From positions 337,320-401,319 of the forward strand of contig CAJNOI010000055.1 in the NCBI GenBank assembly GCA_905250115.1: DNA of 64,000 nt. The letters are read 5' to 3'. Numbering within the stretch: position 1 is the first letter of the stretch; every line of letters begins with the position of its first letter. The position numbers and the translations under genes are program-made. Below, piece by piece: positions 35,945 to 47,277 of this stretch. This stretch comes from Adineta steineri (lineage: Eukaryota; Rotifera; Eurotatoria; Adinetida; Adinetidae). The notes beneath the pieces were generated by a model. The model had not been told where the DNA came from, ran no database searches, and worked only from the letters and a program-made list of their open reading frames with translations.

Positions 35945-38900
35945 ATGTTTATTCTATACTTTCTTATGATTATTCTCATATCTGCTTATGATGAGAATAC
36001 ATCAATAATAAATATTCATGAAGAACTTCCATCAAATACATTACTATTATCTCCAATATCATCATCAAATATTGTTCAATGGTTACCATCATCTTATACA
36101 TTTCAACCTTATTTTAAATTAAATCCAAATCAATCATTATACACAACAGATCAAGTTATTGATCGAGAAAAATTTTGTGAAAAAAAATTTTGTAATTGTT
36201 CGGAATGTATAATAAATTTAAATTTCTTACAAACTTTTTCTATCAATAATATTTCAATTCGAACTATTCAAATTATTATTGAAGGTAAATTTTAACAAAT
36301 TATTTATTCGTTTTAACCATTTATTATTATATAGATATCAATGATCATTCACCAACATTTAAACAATCGAATATAAAATTATACATAGCAGAAAATGTTC
36401 CAATTGGTTATGAAATTCCTCTTGAATCTGCCATTGATAATGATTATGGTTTATTATCAATCCAACAATATGAATTATATCCAATAAAAAATAATCCATT
36501 TCGTTTAATTCAATTATCGAAACCAATTCTTCAATTAAATGAAATTTTAGATCGTGAAATAAAATCGAATTATCTATTGAAATTAATCGCGTATGATGGT
36601 GGACATCCATCATTATCTGGAGAACAAAATATTGAAATTATTGTCACAGAGTATAGTTTTTTTTATTTTATTATTTTCCAAAAAAAAAACAAAGAATTTC
36701 TTTTTATAGTGTTAATGATAATGCACCAATATTTGAACAATTGATTTATCAAAAATCTCTACCAGAAAATCAACCAATTGATACTATGATATTAAAAATT
36801 CATGCAAATGATCGAGATGAAGGAGAAAATGCTGTTGTTACATATTCAATTGATGATCTATCATCAACATTTAATATTAATCATCAAACAGGAGAAATTT
36901 ATTTAAGAAAATGTTTAGATTATGAAAAACAACGTTCATATTCATTAGCAATTAAAGGTTTATTTTAATGAATTTTTGTTCTTTTTTTGTTCTTACTTTC
37001 TATGTGCATGTTTAGCTCATGATAATGGTATGCCACAGCTGAATAATTATGCAACTTTGATTATTGATGTAACAGATGTTAATGATCATACTCCAGATGT
37101 TTTATTAACAGAAGTTAATGGAACTAAAACGAATAATCGTTTGATCAATCTACCGGAATGTACATTAAAAGGTATAGATATATTTACAAATTCTTAAGTA
37201 TGTAAGATGTTTTACCAGGGTCAAGGTTATAGAGGAAGGAAATGCATGTTTATTTTGGAAAATACTTGTGAAATTTTAATCGTTGTGGCATCAGCTGTCA
37301 CTTGAATAGAAACAGTTGTTTCTTGAAAAAAGAACGAGTCTTGATGGTTAGTCTATATGAAAACGTCAGACTCATTATTCACACTAAACCCCTCGCGGTT
37401 TAGTAAATACAGATGATTCCGATACTATCTTCATTAATCTGTTTAGATACACCGTTATTATATATTTATATAACTGATGAAGATTCTGGTGAAAATGGTC
37501 GTGTTAGTTGTACAATAAATGATACTCGTTTAAATTTAATTTATTTAACTACAAATGCTTATTCATTACAAACAAGTAATTCATCATCATTTGATTATGA
37601 AAGTGAACAATCCGTCGTTGTATATTTACAATGTTCTGATTTTGGTATTCCAAGTTTATCAACATCAATTTTATTTAATCTATTAATCGAAGATTGTAAT
37701 GATAATCCACCAGATATTATTTTTCCATTACCATTCAATCAATCATTATTAATACCTTATGAAACAACTAAAACTCCATTTATTCTTACTCAATTTATCA
37801 TACAAGATCGTGATCATTCCCAACCAAATATATTCTCATATACATATATTGTTTCACCAACACTTGATATAAGTTTAATTAATAACGGAACATTAATTCT
37901 TTGTTCAATGCCAACATTTACAGGTCAATTTACAATTAATGTTACTGTTTATGATATTGGAAATTTAACAAATAGAATATCAATACCAATTCATATATAT
38001 TCAATAAATGAAACAATGTTAATAAGAAGTTTTAGTATAGAAAAGACAAGTTTATTATTATTTATAACACTTTTTGTTATTATTTTTCTTGCTGCTATAT
38101 TGATAGCAATATGTTTTTTAATTGCTTTTATTTTACGATCAAAAACAACAACAAAATTAAAAAAAAAATCAATACAAAATTCGTCATGTGAAAGTACAAC
38201 AAGTTCAAATGAACGTGCAGGTTCATCACAAAAAACAACTATTGAAATACTTGATGAAAGAAATGTAAGTTAAAAAACATTTTTTCTTCGTAACACTTTC
38301 ATCATAAGATAAACATATCAATTGGGTGATATGTAAATATATTGTTTGTTCAATACATATTTGATATCATGAAACAAATAGACACTTATGTCATTTTTCT
38401 CATTATAATCGATGTATTGATATTTATTTGCTATATTAGAATTTCTTTAAAGGAACAGAGCTGCCGAAGAATAAATATACTCTCGTCCACATAGCACATA
38501 CAAAAAGCAAGAAAATTGTCTTTGTAAATCTGATAATAATAGAGTTCAAAGAACAAGTAGAATTAACCTATAAATGTTTTTGAATGAGTACAAAATATCA
38601 AGTGCATTATGACTCAAGTATTACTAGTCTCATTAAATGGCATGTCATGTTATACGACATACTCTAACTCTATTTTTTTTTACGATATTTGCTCAATATT
38701 CATATGCGGAATAGAAGAAAAAAGACATTAATGAATTGAGATTTTTAATATTTTCTTGTTGTTTGACTTTACTTCATTTGAATAGAAGATGTGTATGTTT
38801 ATATATAGATTAATGATTGTATGCTACATTAATCTCGTCACTTTTTTTTCTTCTAAATACGATTAAATTTCTTTGTTCTTTTAAGAATTCATCCAATCGT

Positions 38901-39320
38901 GTCTATCAATATGGTATTCAACAAACAGCAGATATGAAAGTAATCAATACTAGCGGTATTCATCAAAGTGATTTTGATTATTCAGAAAAGGTAATTTAAA
39001 CTCGTTTTCTTTTTGTTAAAAGAAAATCTTATCAAAGAATTGTTTAGGTTGAAAGATATTTAACACATTTAAATAATCGAATAACAGGGATAGATATCGA
39101 TGAAGGTGTTTATGGATCATCGGATATATCAACTGATCATGCACAACAATTAACAACTCGACCATCATCAATTAATTCAATACATTCATCACAACAAACT
39201 TATCAAGATAGTTTCAAACGTTTTGAACAATTATATTCACTTGTTGAACACCAACATAATCATCATCAAATAACAAATCTTGATACTTCAGCATATACAT
39301 CAGATAGTCTTTATGTATAA
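35945..39320 (+). CDS. Small cadherin / protocadherin-like adhesion protein
   Basis: Seven exons: 35945-36284, 36335-36650, 36710-36958, 37016-37171, 37447-38264, 38886-38990 and 39048-39320, all in frame with GT-AG borders. A signal peptide (MFILYFLMIILISA) leads into about four to five cadherin repeats, shown by calcium-binding motifs DINDHSP, DVNDNAP, DVNDHTP, DCNDNPP, repeated LDRE/LDYE, and DxDEGEN or DEDSGENG. One helix follows (LLLFITLFVIIFLAAILIAI) and then a Ser-rich cytosolic tail of about 170 residues. No catenin-binding motif is recognised. It should mediate calcium-dependent adhesion or signalling at the cell surface. It is much shorter than fat-type cadherins and close to a protocadherin in size (about 750 residues). 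AATAAA lies right after the stop. Confidence 0.87.
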
Positions 39321-39967
39321 TATAATAAAGAGTCAATTTTATACTGTTTTTTTTCTCTATTAATACATACATATATATTGATGTTGCGAGAACATATTTA
39401 TAGAACATTATTCTACAATCAGAGATTTTTGTCTTCGAGAGTATCTTGATTAATAGTTCTAGATCATCTTGAGCGTGTGGATGTGATCTATAACTAATAC
39501 CTACATCCTCAACATATATTTACCCTTATTTAACAGTCTCGATTCACTTTTACAATGAATATCATCACCTTAATAAATAAACACATCGTTACTTATAAAA
39601 CATAAAATCTTATTTAAAAATAAAGATTTTTTATTTGTGAATTATGACGAATTGAAAAGAAAAATATTTTAAAAAAGTGTATTTTATTAGATATGCTCAT
39701 GTCAATGATCAACAGATCTTCGACAATATTGCCTTGAATTATTAAGACAATTGAAATACATAATATTCTGAAAGAAAAATAGTTTTTTAATTTACTTTGA
39801 ATATTTGTATGATCTCAGAAAAAAGAGTCTTTTATTTTTATGTTTAATAATAAATCAAAATAAAGTGACAAAAATGAAAAAGAAATTCAACTAAGTCGAG
39901 TTAAGAAATGTTTTCTAGTCACATTAACATATTGATCTGTTCCACGGTATGTTAATATATATAGAAA
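39321..39967. other. Intergenic between convergent cadherin and TPR genes
   Basis: AT-rich 3' flanks; nothing further recognised. Confidence 0.6.
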
Positions 39968-41068
39968 TCATTTATTTTTTATACTTTCGAAGTTATTTGT
40001 GTACTTTTGAAGGTTCGGGTGATTAGCAGGTAATGATTGTTGTGCAATTTGTATAGCATGTTCGTAAAATGTACGAGCTTTTGGATAATTACGCATGCCG
40101 CAATGCACTGCACCAATGTTGTTGTAGGAACCAGCCAAATCACGATGATTGGGAAAAAGTGATAGTTTTTGAATTCTAAGAGCTTTCTTATGATAAGAAA
40201 GTGCTTTAGAATAATCACCCAGGTTTCTATGCACTATACCAATGTTGTTGTAGGTCATAGCGAAATCAAGATGATTGTGAGGAAGTGATGATTTTTGAGT
40301 TTCAAGAGCTTCTTCATGAGATGAAAGTGCTTCACGATAATGACACAGGTTTCTATGCGCTAAACCAACGTTATTGTAACTCATAGCCAAATCAGGATAA
40401 TTGAGAGGAAGTAATTTTTGTCGAAATAGGAGAGCTTTTTCGTGAGATGAAAGTGCTTCTGCATAATTTTTCATGCTGTCATGCACTAAACCAATGTTGT
40501 TGTAGGACACAGCCGCATCACGATGATTGAGAGGATCTGATTTTTGCCGAATTTCAAGACTTTTTCTATAATAGAAAAGTGCTTTTGAATAATTTCTCAT
40601 GTTGTAATGCACTAAACCAATGTGGTTGTAAGTCATAGCCAAATCAGGATGATCGAGAGAAAGTGATTTTTGCCGAATTTCCAGACTTTTCTTATAATAA
40701 GAAAGTGCTTCTCGATAATTACGCATGTTGTAGTGCGCTGCACCAATGTTGCTGTAGGACACAGCCAAATTAGGATGATTGAGACGAAGTGATGATTTTT
40801 GAATTTCAAGAGTTATTTTATAATAAGAAAGTGCTTTAGGATAATCATCCAAGTTTCTATGCGCTAAACCAATGTTGTTGTAAGTCATAGCCAGATCTGG
40901 ATGATTGGGAGGAAGTGATTGTTGTTTGATTTCACGAGCTTTTCTATGACAGATAAGTGCTTCAGGATAATTACCCAGATTTCTATGCTCTAAACCAATG
41001 TTGTTGTAAGTCATAGCCAAATCAGAGTGGTTGGTAGACGTGATCGGTGTTGATTTTTGTTTGCTCAT
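39968..41068 (-). CDS. Tetratricopeptide-repeat protein, kinesin-light-chain type repeats
   Basis: 366 residues, intronless, start ATG at 41068. It is made almost wholly of 42-residue TPR units, about eight plus a partial, each with a HPDLAMTYNNIGLxH, YxEALSYYKKSLEIRQKSL pattern. This is the kinesin-light-chain/TPR_12 type common in bacteria and greatly expanded in bdelloids, often next to ART domains, though none is attached here. There is no signal peptide or helix, so it should be a cytosolic scaffold. Neighbouring units are very similar in DNA as well as protein, which points to recent unit duplication or conversion. Confidence 0.85.
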   Translation of the reverse strand: MSKQKSTPITSTNHSDLAMTYNNIGLEHRNLGNYPEALICHRKAREIKQQSLPPNHPDLAMTYNNIGLAHRNLDDYPKALSYYKITLEIQKSSLRLNHPNLAVSYSNIGAAHYNMRNYREALSYYKKSLEIRQKSLSLDHPDLAMTYNHIGLVHYNMRNYSKALFYYRKSLEIRQKSDPLNHRDAAVSYNNIGLVHDSMKNYAEALSSHEKALLFRQKLLPLNYPDLAMSYNNVGLAHRNLCHYREALSSHEEALETQKSSLPHNHLDFAMTYNNIGIVHRNLGDYSKALSYHKKALRIQKLSLFPNHRDLAGSYNNIGAVHCGMRNYPKARTFYEHAIQIAQQSLPANHPNLQKYTNNFESIKNK

Positions 41069-42977
41069 TGTCTGTTGCGTGAATGACTTGAATTAGAGTT
41101 ACTGTGTAAAATTTAGTAATGAAGCAATGATCAAGAATGAGTCGTTTTTTTATAGATGTAGACTCACTTTGAAAAGGTTTTATCTTTATTTGTTTACAAG
41201 GTTTCGATGAAAAACAACGCATGGAGAACAAAAAACAAGTGGGTAGATATTGTCATGATTGACTCGTTATCGAAGTAACTTGGAAAAAATAACCATTTTA
41301 TTTACGTTGGCGAAGACAAAACGTGTTGAGTCATGTTTGTTATTGAAGAATCGAACAATCGAGAAAAAGCATTTATATTGATAAATATCAGAGTACTCAT
41401 GTCGAGAAAATCAGGATTGGTACATGTGCAGTTCAGGCACATCCTTTCCCCTTCACCCACACAATGCGTTAATTGAATGTGAAAGTGTAACTAAAGTCCA
41501 CTTGTGCCCTTTTTTTGTCCGGTGCAAAGTTTTTGTAATATCACCAAAAATCTGACATATATGTATATTCATAAATTATATTTTAAATATATTAAGCTAT
41601 GTTTTTAGACGTTTAATCGCAATAAAAAGAATTATTATTAAAATTGATGTCAGTAGTATCGCATTCATTTGGTTGGATAATCGTTATAAGGATCAACGTC
41701 TAGACTATTGCTTGTAGTCATTAATTAATTATGTATACTGTATGAATGTTTAATTCGACTGCCTTTTGATGATTATTATAATATCATATTATGGTCATTA
41801 CTATGATTTTAACAAATTTAGATTTTGTCGGCTGAATCTGGAATTTTGAACAATCAATTTATGTGTGAGGATCAGAATTTCAGGATTTTTATAACAAGTT
41901 CTATTTGATCGAATTCACATTTGCAACTACAGTATACATGTATTTTTTATTCTAATTTCAAAATTGAGTTACATATAAATAATACAGAATTTTTTCCATG
42001 TTTTTATATTATAGATAAAAATTACCCCAGTGGTGATGCTGGCAACGTCAATTCAGAACTTAAACTTGTGATATTTTGGTGATTCATTATATGCTACCTA
42101 TTGTAAGAAATAGTTATTCAGAATACTAGATATTTTGTATGATTTTTCTGTGAACATTTAGTTATATTTACTTTTCTTTTATTGTAATTTCTTACATATT
42201 ATGTAACTAATTCGAATGTCCTGTTATTGATTGCTGTTTTTTTACATCTTCATATTCTGTGTGTATTGTAACTATGATTCTTTATTATACTTCTTTATGT
42301 GTTAATTATAAGGTTTTTTTTCTTTATCTAGTATGTTTATATTTCATGAATGATGCGTGTACGAGAGTATATATCATGTTTTATAATTCTTTTATTTTTA
42401 TTATTAGTTCTATCGTAACAGATGATACAAATAGTTAATTATTTTAAAATAAAAGATAATTGAAAAATCTATATGTAGTCAATCAGCTTTTAATAAAATT
42501 GCTGATTAATCGCCGATTTTTGAACCATTTTCATGACATGGGTTATTACTCAAGTTGATTACATGTTTTTTGATCGCGAATTAGGAGACCTAGAATTTAT
42601 CAGACCTTTAAAATAGGCGATATCATCCTCATTGCTGTATTCTTTCGATTGAAAGCCTGTATGTGACCGTTATGTATGAAAAATGTAAATAATCTTGAGA
42701 TTGTAATGACATTGAAACTTATTTAGCTTCTTTTTTAAATTGTTTGTTTTCTACATAATATGGAAATTTTCGATCTTGATATAATCATTAGCAACTTTTA
42801 ACAATAAATCAAACAAATCACAATGGTCGACACAAAAACAATAAATAAAATAATTTTGATGAAATCAATAATACTATCGAGAAGTAAACGTCCTGACTAA
42901 GAAAGATAAATAATTTATTTGTATGAAATAAAACTATTAAAATATCGTAAATTAATAGAGATATATCCATTGGTTTG

Positions 42978-43030
42978 TTGGGGGTAGGATGGGCGATAGA
43001 TAGAGAAAAGACACCCACACCTACACCCTA
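42978..43030. repeat. GTAGG/ACCCACACCTAC fold-back
   Basis: TTGGGGGTAGGATGGG faces CACCCACACCTACACCC. Worn member of the dispersed family. Confidence 0.5.
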
Positions 43031-43364
43031 TTTACTGAAGTTATCTTTGACAGTTATACCAAGGGATCTGACTTTGTTTTTCAAGTCTGATTGCTTTGTA
43101 AAAATGGTTTTCTACAGCGTACGTGTCCAGTGCAACTCAGTAAAAAGACAAATTGTAGCATCATATAGAAAGTTAGTCTTCATGTTCAGTAACAATCTAT
43201 ACGTTAAAATTGAAAAATTTATTCTCACAGAATAATACTTTAACAAAATATAAATCCAGTAAATAATCACATGATATCTTAATGAGGAGAAGATTCGATA
43301 GGTTTCAACAATATAATATCATTAAACTAAGCAATTAATCCTATTTCAGAAAAGCCTAATTTGT

Positions 43365-43464
43365 NNNNNNNNNNNNNNNNNNNNNNNNNNNNNNNNNNNN
43401 NNNNNNNNNNNNNNNNNNNNNNNNNNNNNNNNNNNNNNNNNNNNNNNNNNNNNNNNNNNNNNNN
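43365..43464. other. Assembly gap of 100 N
   Basis: Exactly 100 unknown bases, the usual placeholder for a scaffold gap of unknown length. The two sides may not be truly adjacent at this distance. Confidence 0.98.
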
Positions 43465-43504
43465 TTCGGTCTACACGAATCTCACAAGAAAGGCAAGATC
43501 AGTT

Positions 43505-43564
43505 TTTTCAGACAAGAATCTTGTATGTAAGGAATTTTCAGGCAAGAATCTTGCATGTAAGGAA
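43505..43564. repeat. Two tandem copies of a 30-bp unit
   Basis: TTTTCAGACAAGAATCTTGT.. is followed directly by TTTTCAGGCAAGAATCTTGC.., with three mismatches or fewer over 30 bases. Each holds the palindrome CAAGAATCTTG. It lies next to the N gap, which may have collapsed more copies. Confidence 0.7.
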
Positions 43565-44535
43565 TAGAAAAAGAATCTTCCTTGAAAAGCAAGAAAAACA
43601 AGAACCTGGAAAGAAAAGGACAAGAACGTCGACTAGTGTATAACTTTAATAGTTTTTAATACGTCATTCTTTCATAAATATCTCATAGCTAGTTAAATAA
43701 TTCTGATATATTTATTTACATGTAATATATATGTATATTCATGAGCAGCTATTTAAAAAAATCTTCGCTATTTACTTAAAGCTACTATTTTTTTCCGAGC
43801 AGGAGTTGTGAAAAAAAATGAAATATTTATTATTATTTAAAATATATATTTCATTCGTAACAAAACTTGATTTTTTAATGTATATCATTTTATGAGCAAT
43901 TGAAAGCACTTGATAAATAATCGCGACAAAAAGAAATTTACAGATTTTTGATAGTCAGCCATCCAATAAAATAAATCCGAAATTCATTCGGAAAGGAATC
44001 ATCTATTTAAATAATTTATGGGCTTAAATAACTACTTGAATCAATTAGCTACGATATTTTTGTATAGGCGCCACATTTGAAATGACTATGCTGTTTAACT
44101 GAAAAGTATTGCTTTTGAAAAGCTATGCTTTAAGCAGTGTACGATTGATATAAAGACAATCGAAGTAAGTCGATTATGCTCATTTTATCATTTATGTCTT
44201 GTTTAATATGTGAATGAATATTATTAATTTATAGAATAATATAAAGATTCCATCTTTGAATTGTTAAATTTATGAGAAGGAGAAAGTCTTGATCATGTTG
44301 CTAGTGTACAGCGTGTTGCGTGCAATTTTTATTGATGCATATATAGTTTATTTAATGTTATCATGTAACGTGCACACACATCCTCACCACTACTTCTACA
44401 GATTCTTATATAGAATACTACAAATACGATCAAATTGGAAAATACCTAAATATAAATGATAAGAAGAGACCAAGAGAAAGACTTCGAAAGAACACTTATC
44501 AAAGAGAACGCAATATTATATATATATATTTTTTT

Positions 44536-44680
44536 TTGTAGGCAAAATTCAAATCCAGTCAAATTTGAATTTCGTCTAGTCAAATTTAAACTTTGCATTT
44601 TGACTGAAAATATATTAGGCAAAATTGAAATTTCAATTCTGACTAGTCAAAATTAAAATTTGACTGAATTTTGCCTACAA
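44536..44680. mobile_element. 145-bp MITE-like inverted-repeat element
   Basis: The ends TTGTAGGCAAAATTCA and TGAATTTTGCCTACAA are perfect reverse complements, and the inner sequence repeats GTCAAATTTGAATTT-like motifs in both directions, so nearly the whole element folds back. No coding capacity. Flanks are TATATA-rich, consistent with TA-rich target preference. It would need a transposase elsewhere. Confidence 0.75.
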
Positions 44681-45059
44681 CATATATGTATAAAGAAAAG
44701 AAAGAGAGCAGACATGTATGGACAAAGCCCTTAACCAGTCTTACTTCATGTCACATTCTATAATGTGATGTAGCGGAGGGTTGGAGGAGAAAAGGTAGAG
44801 ATAAATATTTACCGTTTATGCATTATTATCTCATTTTTTTAATTTATAAGTATGACGGATTCTGATCCGTCCGTCATTTATCTCTTTCTTTCTCTCTTTG
44901 TTCTTTTCGCATGCATCTATAAATATAGCTATACTAATGTATTGTAAGTCACTCAGTCAGTCAGCCACTTCTGATTCACTTTCCTTAAATATATAGTAGA
45001 ATAAAGGATAAAATCAACATTTCTGTCATAATACGGTTTTGACTATTGTTTTATTTACT

Positions 45060-46620
45060 TTCAGAAACGAAAACAAAACAGTCAATATTACAAGCAACGT
45101 TAAAACTGACTATCAATAGCATACAATAAGATAACAACAAATACATTCAACTAACACAATATCTTCATCTTCATAAGAAAAAATCTTGCAAATGGAATCA
45201 AACTTAGATACAATTTCAGACAACACAAAACAATTAAGAACTCATTTTGAAAAAGTTTGTGAAGATATTATCTCGAAACTTAATGAATATATTGATTATA
45301 TCCGAACCACTGAAGAGTTGTATGATCAAGCAATACAATTCAATGATGATTTAGAAAATAAACTCGTGAATGCATTTAATAAAGAAAACAAATGGAAAGA
45401 TATTAAACTCAAACTATCAGCAACATCAATTAAAGGGAAAGTTATACTTGATGTTGGCGGTGTAAAACATACTACAAATGTTGATATATTAACACGTGAG
45501 CAAAATACTTTCTTCGCTGCACTCTTCTCAGGACGATGGGAACTTCAAATAGATCCTAATGATAATAGTATCTTCATTGATCGAAATGGAGAGTTGTTTC
45601 GTCATATTCTAGAATATTTAAGAACGGACAGCATACCCAATGATGTTATGACTAATGAACCACTTCGTCAACTTCTTATTATTGAAGCAGAATACTTTTG
45701 TATACATAATCTAATTCATATACTAACAGAACCTGAACGGAAACGTCAAGAAGAAGAGCGCTTGCGTATTGAGAATACTTTTCCAAATGGAACATTACTT
45801 CAGCCAGAACATAAAGTGAAACTTAATGAGTTTTATGGTAAGAGTAATCAAAAATGGGAACTTATATACAAAGCAACGCGTGATGGATTTCGTGCTAAGG
45901 CATTTCATTCATGGTGTGATTATAATGGGCCAACAATGACAATTATTCAATCAAACAATAACTATATATTTGGAGGTTATACAAGTGTTTCGTGGACTTC
46001 AGCTGGACAGTGCAGAAATGATGGAGAAGCATTTTTGTTCACATTAAAAAATCCTTACAATATTTCACCTACAAAATATACTATCAAGTTTGACCGCGTA
46101 GCAAATGCCATTTATGATCATAATGGCTATGGGCCTATATTTGGCAGTGGTCACGACATTATCATATCAGATAATAGTAACAGCAATAATTCTAGCTATA
46201 GTAATTTTTCTCAATCGTATAATGATACAACGGGCTACGGTAAAAATACGTTCACAGGCGCTCTGAAGTTTACTTCATCTGAGATTGAAGTATATAAATT
46301 AGCTTAGATGATTGTGTTCACTGCTTGTTATTAAATTTAATGTAGAATAAAAGTTGTAACTATTCATTTCTAAGATCGATTTTTATTGTATCGGTTTTTT
46401 TTGTAAGATCAATTCGTTTATAATAGAGGTGTAAAAAGTAATAATTCTGTATGCTTTGCTTTTTGTCGATTGTTTCTTCTAAAATCAATATGATTGCTAA
46501 GAGATTTCTTTTTTTACTTCGCTCAAGAAAATTACAAATGGGACACCATTTTTCATGAACTTCATTCATGCATGAATGATGACTTATTAATTTATCATCG
46601 ATGTAGTTTTTAGTCAAAGT
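45060..46620. repeat. Left arm of inverted duplication
   Basis: From the 5' flank (GACTATCAATAGCATACAAT) through the BTB-TLDc gene and past its 3' end (GATTGTGTTCACTGCTTGTT, then a TTTTCTTGAGCGAAGTAAAA stretch read on the minus strand) this segment matches the reverse complement of about 48976-51085. Confidence 0.75.
45192..46307 (+). CDS. BTB/POZ (KCTD-type) and TLDc domain protein, copy 1
   Basis: 371 residues from ATG 45192 (MESNLDTISDNTKQLRTHF), intronless. Residues about 1-75 are predicted coiled coil. Residues about 85-185 form a T1/BTB domain (VILDVGGVKHTTNVDILTRE, FFAALFSGRW, FIDRNGELFRHILEYLRT, EAEYFCIHNLI). A Glu/Arg linker leads to a TLDc domain to the end (FYGKSNQKWELIYKATRDGF, NYIFGGYTSVSW, FGSGHDIIISD, EIEVYKLA). 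KCTD-type BTB domains oligomerise and often recruit cullin-3; TLDc domains bind V-ATPase or act in oxidative stress. The fusion is typical of bdelloids and ciliates. Function here is inference. A second copy lies inverted at 49402-50966. Confidence 0.85.
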   Translation: MESNLDTISDNTKQLRTHFEKVCEDIISKLNEYIDYIRTTEELYDQAIQFNDDLENKLVNAFNKENKWKDIKLKLSATSIKGKVILDVGGVKHTTNVDILTREQNTFFAALFSGRWELQIDPNDNSIFIDRNGELFRHILEYLRTDSIPNDVMTNEPLRQLLIIEAEYFCIHNLIHILTEPERKRQEEERLRIENTFPNGTLLQPEHKVKLNEFYGKSNQKWELIYKATRDGFRAKAFHSWCDYNGPTMTIIQSNNNYIFGGYTSVSWTSAGQCRNDGEAFLFTLKNPYNISPTKYTIKFDRVANAIYDHNGYGPIFGSGHDIIISDNSNSNNSSYSNFSQSYNDTTGYGKNTFTGALKFTSSEIEVYKLA

Positions 46621-47277
46621 TTTCGATTGAAATTGATATATTGTATATCTGATAATATTCCATGACTAAATCTAATTTTATATAAAAGCTGAAAATAGAT
46701 CAAAGAGAAAGTATGTTTTTCGATTGTTAGTTATTAGATATATTAAATCAAGTACTTAAATAAATGTCAAGACATCTACTGACATATACAGATAATCTAT
46801 TAATATACGATAAAATGAAGTTTCTAAAAATATCTTGGCCTAGACGGTGCATATTTGTAATGTCTGAAAAGAACAGTCATCAATATCAAGAATATATAGA
46901 CACTTGAAAGATTAATATAGTTAAATATATTTTATAATAAATAAGTAAATTTTAGAATAATTCAGTAATTTTAACGGATTATGAAACATACGTAATTAAG
47001 CAGACTGTTCCATGAAAATGATGGGATACATCAAGATCTCTCTAGATTATAAATATCACGCCATTTCATTATCAGATAAATAAATTGACATCAAGTGTAT
47101 ATCAACTGAAAATAATCGTATATTTAATCTATTTTTATTCGACAATAAAAATAATATTATGTCTGATATCAGATGCAGCATCACCTGACATGTCACATAT
47201 GTAACAAGATTTATGTAGATATATACTATTCACATTGTATATAAATGAAAATAGAAACAAAAAGTGAAACAAAACAA
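46621..47277. other. Intergenic, promoter side of the DUF2804-like gene
   Basis: AT-rich; nothing recognised apart from the likely promoter. Confidence 0.5.

Larger units (their letters stand above)
41069..45059. other. Gene-free stretch with scaffold gap
   Basis: AT-rich. It contains the fold-back at 42978-43030, the N gap at 43365-43464, a 30-bp tandem repeat at 43505-43564 and a MITE at 44536-44680. No gene is supported; CpA-rich ORFs here are chance. Confidence 0.55.
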
